Source: Salvator merianae
Lineage: Eukaryota; Chordata; Lepidosauria; Squamata; Teiidae
Assembly (NCBI GenBank): GCA_003586115.2
Contig: QVOM02000049.1
Location: forward strand, 24,505,514-24,569,513
Reading direction: 5' to 3'
Length of the DNA: 64,000 nucleotides
This document shows positions 34,236 through 45,231 of this stretch, one piece after another. How positions within the stretch are numbered: position 1 is the stretch's first letter; each line of letters opens with the position of its first letter. The notes beneath the pieces are model-generated. The model had not been told where the DNA came from. It worked only from the letters and a program-made list of their open reading frames with translations, and ran no database searches. The translations under genes and the position numbers were made by a program.

Positions 34236-34663
34236 GGGGCCTCTTTGCGCTTTTCACTAGTGAGCATGCCAATGCTCACTAGTGAGGTGCATCTGCACTT
34301 TGCAGAGGCCCTCACAATCAGGAGCAGGCTACAGCTGCTTGCAATCGCTAATTGCTGTGGAGCACAAAATGGTGGACTGCTTCCGGTACACAGTGTTCAT
34401 ACCGTCTTCCAGATGCAAATGCTGCACACTGTGGCCCACCTGCAGCTGTGCAGTCATGTCGCATCCCTGGTTGCCATGGCAGCATCCAGATGTTTCCCTG
34501 TCTGCTGTAAAGGTACAGGTGTCAGAATTCACATTGCAAGTGCTGGAAGCCCATTGCCGGGTTGTTCCAGTCAACAGTGCAAATGCTGTCACACTGCAAG
34601 GTCTGTTCCACTGTGGAATGTTTGTTTGAGAACATTCCACAGTGGAAAGTGCAGAAAGGCTCC
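34236..34663. mobile_element. GGGCC-TIR element nested in L1, copy e
   Basis: Left end GGGCCTCTTTGCGC, right end GCAGAAAGGCTC. The triplet CTG flanks it on both sides, and the L1 frame rejoins as ...RREL-ETLEI... when the element and one CTG are removed. A perfect 17-nt hairpin stem lies at 34606-34647 (TTCCACTGTGGAATGTT). X-box-like GTTGCCATGGCAGC lies at 34470-34483. Confidence 0.85.
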
Positions 34664-35095
34664 TGGAGACCTTAGAGATAGATAAAATAGTCAGGAGTTC
34701 TACATACACAATATATAAGTATTGGGATCAGGGCCAAAGGAATTTGAAAACATTAACACATCTTATAAAACAGAGAGAAGAAAAGCAAAGAATATTGGTC
34801 ATTGGAGATAAGCAGGGGTTTGGAAAGAAAGAAGGTAAAGAAGTTGCAAATATCTTGGTAGAGTATTATGCAAGCTTATAAAAGAAACAAGAAATCAGAG
34901 AAAATGATATAGAGAGATGGCTAAAGAAAGTAGAAACAAGAGATTTAAATAAAGACCAGGAGCTAATTGTAAATTCAAAAATTTCTATAAAGAAAATAGA
35001 GAAGGTGATAAAAAAACTTGAAAGCAGGCAAGGCACCAGAGCCAGATGGCATAACAAATTATTTTTTACAAGACATTTAGAGAACAACTAGTTCT
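34664..35095 (+). mobile_element. L1 LINE ORF2 fragment, 3' part
   Basis: Continues the L1 frame: ETLEIDKIVRSSTYTIYKYW, then DKQGFGKKEGKEVANILVEY, ERWLKKVETRDLNKDQELIV and, after a frameshift, KAGKAPEPDGITN, the RT entry motif (GKAPGPDG in intact elements). Confidence 0.85.
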
Positions 35096-36369
35096 CTACT
35101 TAGTAAAAGTATTTGATGAAATTCTTGGAAAAGGATAAATACTATGATCGTGGAAAGAGGCATACATAGCTCCTTCCCTTTGCAGCTGAGGCATGTGGCA
35201 GTAGTGGCAAAGGGGACAGTGCCACGACTTCCTTCCCTGTGGCTGAAACATGCATTGGTGGTGGTGAAGGGTACGTGGTGTTAGCAGTGGCAGTGAAGAA
35301 GGGGGGGGGGAGGTTCCCCTGCTGACTTCTATCACTGTGGTTAAAGTATTGTGATTGAAGCTGTTGCTGTTTCCCTCCTGGCACAAAGCTGAGGCAGTTG
35401 AGCGTTAAGCCTGCTGTTGCTAGATAAACCCTGAATGGATCCACTGTTGTGAAGAAAACACTTTGATTGGCTGCTTTAAAAAAGAGAGAGGAAAGCCTCT
35501 GTTCTTGCTGGGGACACCCCATGCAGCCATAGGGAATCCAGAACCAACGTCCATTCTGAAAAGCAAGCTGGATGAGGGCGGCCTTGGAAACATTAAAGGG
35601 GCTTCTCAAGAGGTTGCCATTGTCACCTCTCTAGGAGTCTTGGGGGCTGAAACGAGACAAAGACATTTGTCCTGCCAGCCCCCCAGACCCAGTTATATGG
35701 ATGCAGTTCTAGAGTTCAGTTAGGGTATTCTAGGAGGAGAGAAGTGCAGTATCTTAAGTGCAGTGAATGAAAATGAAAAATGGGTTGGTTTCAGTAATCC
35801 AGAGAAAATTAAGAAAGCAAGGCAAAGTCACGCAGATAGTGGAAAATTCACAGGCACAAGCAATTTCATATCCAAGAAGCCTCATGTCTGGACACAGTCT
35901 ACTTATATGATGGTGGTGATCACTGAGAGCCAGGGGAAAACAACAGTAGATAAAATAAGCAATTATAATTCAATATTATATAAAGATGATGACATATTTA
36001 TTACACTGTCATGTTCAGAAAGGTCTATTAAATACTATGTACAATGTTACACTGCCATCTAGAGGAAGCTTTGGGTAACACATCAGAAAAGAACTGCCTT
36101 TCTACTGTTTTGTTTTGTTTTATTTTATATATTCAAGTGTTTATATCCTGTCATTCAGCTAGATAAAAGATAAAAACTATAGAAAAGACTATCTAGATCA
36201 ACATTTGACTTTCAGAACAGCCAGCAAGTTGGTTCTGAACTAATTACACACTACAGCATCTTGATTGTTTTACGTACATTTTCATCATGAAGAGAAATTT
36301 CACCATTAACTTACAATTATTTGCATAACTTTTGCAAGCTAAAAGCCTTCTTAATCTAAAGGGACTCAG

Positions 36370-37257
36370 ATTTTAAGCTTTGTAAGTGCAAAGTGATGCA
36401 CATCGGGGCAGAGAAACCTGGTTACATCTATAAAGTGATGGGGTTTGACCTTTCTGAGACAGACCAGCTGGTGGCCGACTCAATGAAGGTGTCGACCCAG
36501 TGCACAGCAGGAGTGAAAAAAGCAAATTCAGTGCTAGGAATAATTAGGAAGGGAATAGAAAATAAGTCAGCAAGCATCATTATGTCTCTTTATAAATCTA
36601 TGGTGAGGACATATTTGGAATATTGTGTACAATTCTGGTCATCACATCTTAGGAAGGAGATCGTGGAACTGAAAAAAGTGCAGAAAAGGGCTACTAGAAT
36701 TATCAGGGAGCTGGAACACCTTCCCTATGAAATCAGGTTGCACCATCTAGGCTTCTTCAGCCTTGAAAGACGTCATTTAAGAGGGGGCCTGGTTGAAGTA
36801 TATAAAATCATGCACAGTGTGGAAAAGGTGGTTAGAGAAAAAAAATTCTATCGTGCAATACTAGAACCAGGGGACACTGTATAAGCTGATGGGCAAGAGA
36901 CTTCGGACTGACATGGGGAAATATTTTTTCACCCAGAGTTCATCGGTCTAAGGAATTTACTACGGGAAAAGGTGGTGACAGGAATCAGCCTGGATAATTT
37001 AAGAAAGGATTAGAGAAATTTATGGAGGGCAGCTATTATCAATGGCTACTAGAATTGATAGAATCTCCAGGTTGGAGAGAAAGACAGGCTGCCTCTAAAG
37101 ACTATTTGCAGGGAGTTGAGAGCAGGTCAAGGTTTTGCCTTTGCCTTCTGCTTGAGAATGCCCAGAAGCAATTGGTGGGTCATTGTATGAGACAGGATGC
37201 TGGGCTAGATGGGTTTTGTCCTGATCCAGCAGGGCTGCATTTATGTTTTTATGAATC
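36370..37257 (+). mobile_element. CR1 LINE, ORF2 C-terminus and 3' tail
   Basis: An open frame at 36393-36884 reads SLYKSMVRTYLEYCVQFWSS, KKVQKRATRIIRELEHLPYE and RLHHLGFFSLERRHLRGGLV, the well-known CR1 ORF2 C-terminus. It is followed by GACAGGATGCTGGGCTAGAT and a CCAGCAGGGCTGCATTTATG tail. One of the better preserved LINE pieces here. Confidence 0.9.
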
Positions 37258-38990
37258 CAGTAATGTTATGTTAACCCTCACAATGAACAGGACATTTTCT
37301 GCAATAGCACGGTAACCCTGACACCTCTTTCTCTAGAATATTTGCTTGTTTTCTACTCAATAATCTTTTGAGAGAGAGGTGAACACATTTTTTTTTTTAT
37401 TTGCCATGACTTTGAGAATTAAGATGGTATTTTTTTTCATTGTTTTGAGCCTTATAAAAAACTGCTTTGTAATTTTCTAAGAAAACAATTTAAGTTTTGT
37501 TAAATTGGCTTTTGTTAAAAGGGCTGAATTTAAGTTTCATTGACGATTCATTAGATTCAGCCTTGTTCCCCTGTATGCTTCGACACAGAAATTATTTGAA
37601 GAAGCCATTCCACAACTTATCGGAGAGTTACACCTCTAACGTTCCAAGAGAACCAGTTTCTCTCAGCCATCCAAGCTATCCTGTGTTTAGCAGCTGTAAT
37701 GCAAGCTGCTTTCAAAGAGAAATGAGCATTGTTTATTGCTCAACACTGCCTTCTTTCTGTAAGATCTCTGGCTGTTCCTTTCAGAATATAATGCTTGCCT
37801 AAATTCTTGCTTGGGCAATGTGAATGGCCAAAGGCCACGGAATGCTTTGAACTTGGTTCATACTATTGCCTTTTCCACCTGCCCTAGAATGGCCGAGTGC
37901 TTGGATGAGATTCTTTGAAGGCCTGTGTGCTAGGAAAAAAAAAAATCAGGAATTAGACATTAAGGCGTCATTAGAAATAAATATCATACCTTTAGTAGCA
38001 ATTTGAAATTCAGTCCAAAATTAACTTGGGAGATTTTATGAACACCTGCTTCTGCTGAATTCCTTCTTTATACACTAGCAGGACAAACCTGGCAATGTTT
38101 CTAAAACTCAACTTTCATTTTCTTTATTCACCTAATAAAACCCTTTGATTTTCTTCCCACTGCCAGAAGCTCTATAACGAACATTTTCATGACTGCCTTG
38201 GCTTTCTACTCTTTATCATCCCGTCAAACTGAGTTGGGTGCCAAAATTGCACTGCTCAGTGGCTTCAGTTCAATTCCACTTAACAGGTCATAATATCTGG
38301 AAATTTGCATCTGCAAACACTGTGTTGCTTGCAGATGAATGTTTATATAGGGGGCTGATGAAAAATGTCCTCGGAGATTTATTGGGATCAGATATCTCAT
38401 TTCTATGTCAGGCCCATTAATAGTTGTGGTTAAGTTACTTGATCTGAGTGATGATACTGAGCACTTCGGCATGTCATTCCCAGCCAAACTAACATCAAGA
38501 ATTTTGATATATAAGTACCAATACAGAGTCAACGTGTTTTCCATGTGTGACTGTACCAAAGTTTCAATATATAGTATTGATTTTTTTTTTTTGGATGTAT
38601 AAAAACTTGAGATATTACATGAGTAAATGTCCTGGGGGCTGTTGAAATCTAGTTTTCCTCTTTCAAATTCCTACCTAATTTTCTTTTGACATTTGGCAGC
38701 CCTCGAATGAATTCCTATTACTTCTGTGTGTGTGTGTGTGTCTGCATGTGTGCGTACATGCGCATGCACACATGTATATTGAATCCAAGATCAGAGAAGT
38801 CTAGGTAAACTAGTCTAGAATGATAGGTATACCTGCATTTTTCTGATTTTTTTAAGAGACTCAAAAATGATTTTATGTTACAGCTTCCCTAACAGGCTAT
38901 TATGCAGTAAATGGGTTATTAATTAATAAATAAAATGAAAATCCTTTAGCTGCTATTATCTTATAGCAACACACCACAATACAAAGACCA
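37258..38990. other. no gene recognised
   Basis: Low-repeat stretch 5' of the known MYLK4 exons. It includes a 111-codon minus frame (38224-38559) and a (TG)n run near 38725-38742; neither gives a recognisable domain or a matching splice pattern. Confidence 0.4.
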
Positions 38991-39088
38991 AGGCTGCATC
39001 CAGACATCATTTACTTATTCCAGTATATTTGGACATTCCAGAATATCCAAATACAACAGAATAAGTAAGAGATATCTGGATGCAGCCT
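38991..39088. mobile_element. palindromic MITE (CATCCAGACATCACTT family), copy 2
   Basis: Ends AGGCTGCATCCAGA and TCTGGATGCAGCCT are perfect 14-bp inverted repeats; inner arms TTTACTTATT and AATAAGTAAG also pair. Same family as 1124-1251 with a shorter interior. Confidence 0.85.
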
Positions 39089-39170
39089 GTTAACAAAACG
39101 TGACAAAAGCAATATATATTGCTGGGAACATGCTCAGAGTAATCACAGGTCCAGAAAGAAGCAGACATTT

Positions 39171-39638
39171 GGGCCTTTTTGCACATTGTGTTAGCAAGTG
39201 TCAAGGATGCTTGCTAGCAAAGTGCACCTCCACTTTGCAGAGGTCCAAGTGGCCATGAACAATAATGCTGCTCCCAATCACTCCTAGCCGTGGAGCACTA
39301 ATTTGTGCTCCACAGCCTTACCGGGAGCTGATAATCAACTCCTGATAAGGTGTGTTCGCACTTACCATGCAGCATGGCAGCTGGGCCTGCGCCATCAACC
39401 AATAGCACTTGCACAATCACTCAATCACACCTGCTCCCTGTGTGGCCCTAGTGGTCACCATGGCAGTGGCCGGATGCTTCTGAGACACCGCCATGGTAAG
39501 CTTCAGGCAAATGCTGGTAGCCTGGTTCAGGTAAGGCACTAGGGCCACACAGTGCGGACAATGTCCATGCTGCATGGTCAATACCATGTTAGAACAGAAT
39601 AATTAGTCTGTTCTAACGTGGTGAGTGTGAACACATCC
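39171..39638. mobile_element. GGGCC-TIR element, copy f
   Basis: Left end GGGCCTTTTTGCACA, right end TGAGTGTGAACACATCC. Subterminal hairpin at 39583-39622 (ACCATGTTAGAACAGA pairs with TCTGTTCTAACGTGGT, 15 of 16). X-box-like GTCACCATGGCAGT at 39454-39467. Confidence 0.75.
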
Positions 39639-40603
39639 TTCATGTTGCTATTTCAGGATTAAAAGAGCATTCAGAATGATAATCATGACACAAATGCCTG
39701 GATCACATACATATGTTCTTGATTTATCTTCCCTGAATAACCCTCACAACTCAGTATATGAAGGGAAGCCATCAGCAACCTTTATGGTCAGGTAACTTCA
39801 GGTAATATAGGGGAACCTGCATGTGCTGTTCAGTCAGTTGTAATCCTTCTCCCATGTAAGTTACTCACCCAACAATATTTGATACTCAAGTTGTTCCAAA
39901 GTTAACCTCAGTCAGCCATGACAGATTTATCACCGTTTCAGTGTCAGAGTCTCAAATGTTTATTGCAAACACCACATGCGGAATATTTAACTGTTATTAA
40001 ATGTTACAAATCTAGAGGGAGTTTGATGCCTCCTGCTAGACCTTCTGGGAGGACTTGTGGTCCTCCAAGGAGACTTCATGCAAGGAAGGTGCTGGCTGCT
40101 GCATCTTCTCTAGACCATGTAGCTGATGACAGCAGATGGTCATGGGTCCTTGGGGAGCAGATGAGTGCCCCACAGATCCAGTGAGGGGGGATGGTGAGGT
40201 ACAGCCCCGGGTTTGGCAGGGCATGATTGGGGAAGTGGGGAGACCAGGGTATGATCCAGGAGAATGCTGTGGCACAATCAGAGAGGGGAGTATCTCGAAG
40301 TACGATGGAGGTAGCTTTGTGAATCACTATCTAAACAGGCGGGTGGGTTCTAGATTCAGTGGCAAATGATCCGCCCCAATGCTAGTTTGGATTCCTTACT
40401 AACTAAACCTACATTTTCATGTTCATGCACATGTCTGAATGGTGTTTGCACAAGCAAATGCAATCTCACAGATTCATATTTAGTGAAATTGCTCCTCAGC
40501 CTTTTTCATGTGACTTTGAAAGCTCTGAACTTCTGATTTAGAAGGAAGTCACAAAAAAGAGATTTTTTTTAGCTGCTGTTTTCAGTAAATATAAGGAAAC
40601 TAA

Positions 40604-41021
40604 GGGCATTTTCACACTTTCCATTTTCAAATCTTCACAATTTAACATTCCAAGATGGAACAGACCTTGCAGTGCAGTGGCCATCCACACTGTGAGGGCT
40701 GGAACATCCTGGAAACAGGTGTCCAGCGTTTGCAGTGTGAATGCTGGCTGCCTACCATGACAGTAGCTGGGGAAACATCTGGCTGCTGCCATGGTGACCG
40801 GGGACGCAGCACAGGACTGTGCAGCTGCAACGATGCCACACAGCGCAGCATTTGCACCCGGTGTGAACACTGCATACTGAGAGCACCGTTTTGTGCTCCA
40901 CAGCTAGTAGTTATTGGGAGCAGCTGTAGCCAACTCCCAATTGCTAGGAACTCTGAACAGTGCTGACACACTTCACTGGTGACCATGCAGATGCTCACTA
41001 GTGAAAAGTGTGAACAGGCCC
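40604..41021. mobile_element. GGGCC-TIR element, copy g (reverse orientation)
   Basis: Left end GGGCATTTTCACACTTT, right end AAAAGTGTGAACAGGCCC. Internal words are the reverse complement of copy e (GCTCACTAGTGA at its right end, ACAGACCTTGCAGTG at its left). X-box-like core at 40785-40798. Confidence 0.8.
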
Positions 41022-42312
41022 AAAATCTTACCTTGTAAAACACAGCCCTTTTGAATGGAGCTTACCACAAATGTGGCTAACGTATGGCACCCCACCTGTT
41101 TGGGAACTACAACTCCCATCGCTTCCAGCTAGGATGACCAATGGCAAGGGACAATGGGAATGCAACGCCTGGAGGACCAGAAGTAACCTCTCCCTCTGAA
41201 GTATCAAGTTTTCAACCAGGTACATAGGAATCATCCCCTAGTGAGCCTTTCCCACATATGTGGGCTCATGTCTACTAGATAATTTCTGTAGCTTGGACAA
41301 GTCTTTTCAATTCTGGGAAGTTCCATCAAAGTCTAAGTAGAGAAAGTAGGAACATTAATTCCCTCAGTTTCCTGTGTTCAGGCTGTGTTCAGGCTGTGTT
41401 CAGGCTTATGTCGGAAAACCAATATTATGCATGCTAGGAGACTTGGGTACAACAACAACAAGAATGATTTAAAAATGCTGAAGAGGCAGGGGCTCAAAGA
41501 AGGCTGATCATATCTAGCAGCCGCAGATTGCTGACAGGCTGGAATGCATGTGGAGGGTAGGAAGGTTGGAAAGCCAGAACCAAGAGGAAGGAAATAAAGT
41601 TCCTGGAATTTTGCTGGCGGTCTAGAACTCTTTTTCTCAGCAAAGATACATCCCCAGCAAAATGCATCACCCAGAAGCTAAAATTTCATGTATATTTACT
41701 TGGCAATAACACCTTTCTGTATTCAGTATTCAGTATTTTTGTATTCACGTGCAAATTGCATGTGACTGCAGTGTAAAAATGTTTTTTTTAAAAAAAAATT
41801 GTACTTATAGTAGCATTTTTGTCATGAAGTTTCAGCACGCATGATTTAAAATCTGCCATTATCCCCGGACAGTTCTATTGAGTACAATATATGATAAGCA
41901 AAGGAGTAATCAGTGTTGGTAGGATGCATGTGTTGGACTGTGGTAATGTTTGGAACATGCCTCCAAGTTTTCAGTAGTTCTCCGGGGGTAGAAAAAGGAA
42001 AGAAAAGTTAAAAAAGAACTCTTCCTCCCTATGGAGTTGATGATGAAATCCTAATTGCCAATTGTGCTCAGAACAACAGTAAATACTAGGCATAACATGA
42101 CAAGCAGACTCAGCAAGAGAAACAAAAAAAGCCCCCAGCTGCAAAGCATTACAGCAAGTTCATTTCAATACTTATTCAAGAAAACCTGAATTATAGCCTG
42201 GGTTTAGTTAATGTCACACAGATGCATGCTTAGCAAATCCATCTGTGGTTTACTGGACAGAGCCAATGATTATTTAGAGACAGGTAGATTGACCTTAGTT
42301 TTCACCAAAGTA

Positions 42313-42450
42313 GGGCTACCATATGGAAAAGAGGATAGGATTCATGCAACTTTTACCAGTTTTTCAGAGAAGGAAATTTCAGCAGTTGTTGCCTGTATTA
42401 CAGGCTACACCTGCTGAAATTCCCTCTTCTATTAAAGGTTAAGGATTAGG
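42313..42450. mobile_element. palindromic MITE (CATATGGAAAAG family), copy 1
   Basis: Contains GGGCTACCATATGGAAAAGA, GGAAATTTCAGCAG and its inverted partner CTGCTGAAATTCCCTCTTC. Matches the better preserved copy at 61389-61555 and a palindromic repeat I associate with squamate genomes. Confidence 0.65.
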
Positions 42451-42456
42451 AGCCCT

Positions 42457-42885
42457 TGGGGCTTTTCTCACCTGACACTAGTGAACATCAGGGATGCTCA
42501 CTAGTCAAGGCCCTAGTGATTGGGCCTTGTGGAGGCCCTAGTGATTGGGAGCAGACTACAGCTGCTCCCAATCGCTATGAGCTATGGAGCACAAAATCGT
42601 GTTCCACAGCTGTACTGGGAGCAGCTGAACTGCTCCCAGTACATTGTGCTTACACCCGCTTCTGGGTGTGAACACGGAGCTGCAGGACTGCACGTATGCC
42701 TGTACTGTTGCATGGTGTTCCCGGTTGCCATGGCAGCAGCTGGAAGTTTCCCAACCACTGTCATGGCACAGGACTCCAGCAGGATGCCAGCATTCACACT
42801 GCAAATGCTGGTATCCTGTTGCCAGTCTATTCCAAGACCTTGCAGGGTGGATGGTCACCACACTGTGTCCACCAGCTCTTTTTTT
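42457..42885. mobile_element. GGGCC-TIR element, copy h (right end lost)
   Basis: Starts GGGGCTTTTCTCACCTG, then GCTCACTAGTCAAGGCCC and AGGCCCTAGTGATTGGGAGC as in copies e and g. X-box-like GTTGCCATGGCAGC at 42724-42737. The right inverted end was not found. Confidence 0.65.
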
Positions 42886-42994
42886 TCTTAAGATAACCCT
42901 AAACAAAAATACTTTCACTTGTCTCACACAAACTTTGGAGCAGCACTAGGGTTGTCCTGGAACAGACGTCTGAACTGCAGAAGGCCTTCTTCTG

Positions 42995-43199
42995 GGACAG
43001 CTGGACAGTTGGGAACTGTTCCAGTAGGATCAATTCTAACTGGAGTGATCCAGTCCAACTAAATGCAGAAACGACCTAGACAGAGCAATTGTATTGGGTT
43101 AGCTAATGTGAAATAGAGGCTGTTTCTACATTTAGCTGGGCTGGATCAGTCCAGCTATTCCTACTGGAACAGTTCCCAAATGGAGTGGTCCAGCTGTTA
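42995..43199. mobile_element. palindromic MITE (GGGAACTGTTCCAGTAGGA arms)
   Basis: TGGGAACTGTTCCAGTAGGA (from 43010) pairs perfectly with TCCTACTGGAACAGTTCCCA (to 43179); inner arms GTGATCCAGTCCAACTAAAT and ATTTAGCTGGGCTGGATCAG also pair. About 170-200 bp, non-coding. Confidence 0.75.
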
Positions 43200-44872
43200 C
43201 AAAGCAAGGCTGTCTGCACATTAAACAGCTGTTCTAAGAGAGTCCCAGCACCGCCCTGCGGCGCTCTGAAGCTCCCATGAGCTTTGGAGTCTGCCGTGAG
43301 GGCTCTGATGACCAGGAACAAAGGTTCCTGGCTTTGGAGCCTCAGAGGGACCCAGTTTGACTACACAATTTTGTGCACCACTGAAAGAGTCTTCCTGTTA
43401 AACCAGAATAGAGAGGGGTGGTAACCCTTGCTTAAATGCACTGTAGAATGAGTTGCACATGGTGCTGCCTTTAAAAACAGTTCAGAGTTGGTCCAGTAGA
43501 AGGTCCAAGAGGGTCTGGCACTTTAAACACATCATGGCAGGACTTTGTCAACTGCACTGCAAAAGGTTTCTGAGGTTCAGTGCATGATGAACAACTCTGA
43601 AGTAACTATTTCACACATTGATCCCTTCAGTTTGAATCGATACCAAGCAAGGTAACTGAGGGGGTCACCTGTACCTATGCACGAATGCTGACATGTGAGA
43701 ACTGCTGATCTTGGCTTCCGTGTGCAGTGACTGTTTGTTCATGTGCCCTGGTTGGTGGCAAAGCCCTTCCTCAGACACCACAGGCCAAGATCTATATCTC
43801 AGAAGACAAACATAAAAAAGCCTGACCAAAAACTAATATGTGGCTAATCTTCCATCACCTGTTTGTCCTTCTGTCCTGTTTTATCTCCATGTTGTAACGA
43901 ATCTGAGGGTATGATCATACTAGAATTTTAAAACCACCTCAATAAGAATAAGCACACAATTTCCAGGTGCCTAAAGAAATGTCTTCCAAACATGTTTATC
44001 CAAATATATGGCTCAAAGCTTACCCAACGTGCAGCCTATTCGCATTCAGCAGGCAACCTACCATGACTGCAAGGGGAACTACCCACTGATTGGCCACTGG
44101 GTGGGCTTTCCCCACCTCTTTGCTTATATAGTTCTATGCTTAAGTCCTTAACTCTCATTCTCTGCAGAACTGACAAAAATTATTTTTTTCTGGAGTAAAA
44201 TGAAAAAAGGAATGGAAGGGAGCAAGTGAAATGCTTCATAGGAATTATTCCACCCATCAGATGTGCTTATAATTCTAAGACAGGCATAGCTGGCATGGCT
44301 AGTGTTGTGGGGGGGAGGCTGTGGATGCTTTAGTCTGCTGCCTCTCCTAAAAAAAAGAAACCTTACACATTTAGTGATTCAGGCTGCGAGGGAAAGTGAG
44401 ACTTTCTTCTTTCCCCTTTATAGTTAAAAGGCATTTTGACTGCTTTTACAAATCTGGAAAACCAAACAGCCTGACCTGCAGAAGGCTGCTATCCTCGGCA
44501 CAAAGTGTAGGAGGGATTTTCCTCACAGAGAACAACCAATTGGTAGCTGTGTCCCTAAGAATTTTCCTGCCTGTGACCTGATTGACTGGATATCCATAAC
44601 TACTGTTTCCATTGGCTAATCCCACCCCAACCCAAACAACAAATCTCTTGTTTGTAGAAGAGTTGCATAATTACAGGCTTGGAGACAGGAGAAGGAGTAT
44701 TTTCTTATTTGCAGTCTGTTCCTAGTGTCTGCAATTTGCTTCAAAGATGACTCTAAACACACATGTGTGATCACATCCTGAGATTCAGCAGTCCAAAAGC
44801 AACAACAGAAAAAACTCAATGCTGAACACATACATATCTTCATTTCATTCCACTACAATCAAACACTCTAGT

Positions 44873-45231
44873 CATGGTGGAAAGACAGGCAGGTTGCCTC
44901 TAAAGATTATCTGCAGGAAGTCAAGAGCAGGGGAAAGTTTTGCCTTCATGTTCTGCTTGAAAATGACCAGAAGCAATAGGTGGGCCACTGTGTGACATGG
45001 GATGCTCAACTGGATGGCTGTGACCTGATCCAACAGGGTTCCTCTTACATTCTTATGTTTATAGGCAGGATACTTCTAAAGGGCATTTGTAGGGAATCAA
45101 GAGCAGGTGAAGGTTTTGCCTTTGTCTTCTGCTTGAGATGCCCAGAAACAATTGGGGGGCCCACTATGTGACAGGATGCTGGACTAGATGGGCTGTGGCC
45201 CGATCCTGCAGGACTCCTCTTATGTTCTTTG
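44873..45231 (+). mobile_element. two tandem CR1-type LINE 3' tails
   Basis: Each unit runs from a CTCTAAAG....TTTGCAGGGA start through TTGCCTT....TTCTGCTTGAGA and GGATGCTGGACTAGATGGGC to CTCTTATGTTCTT. Units at about 44873-45061 and 45062-45231. Same tail as 37070-37257. Confidence 0.75.
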
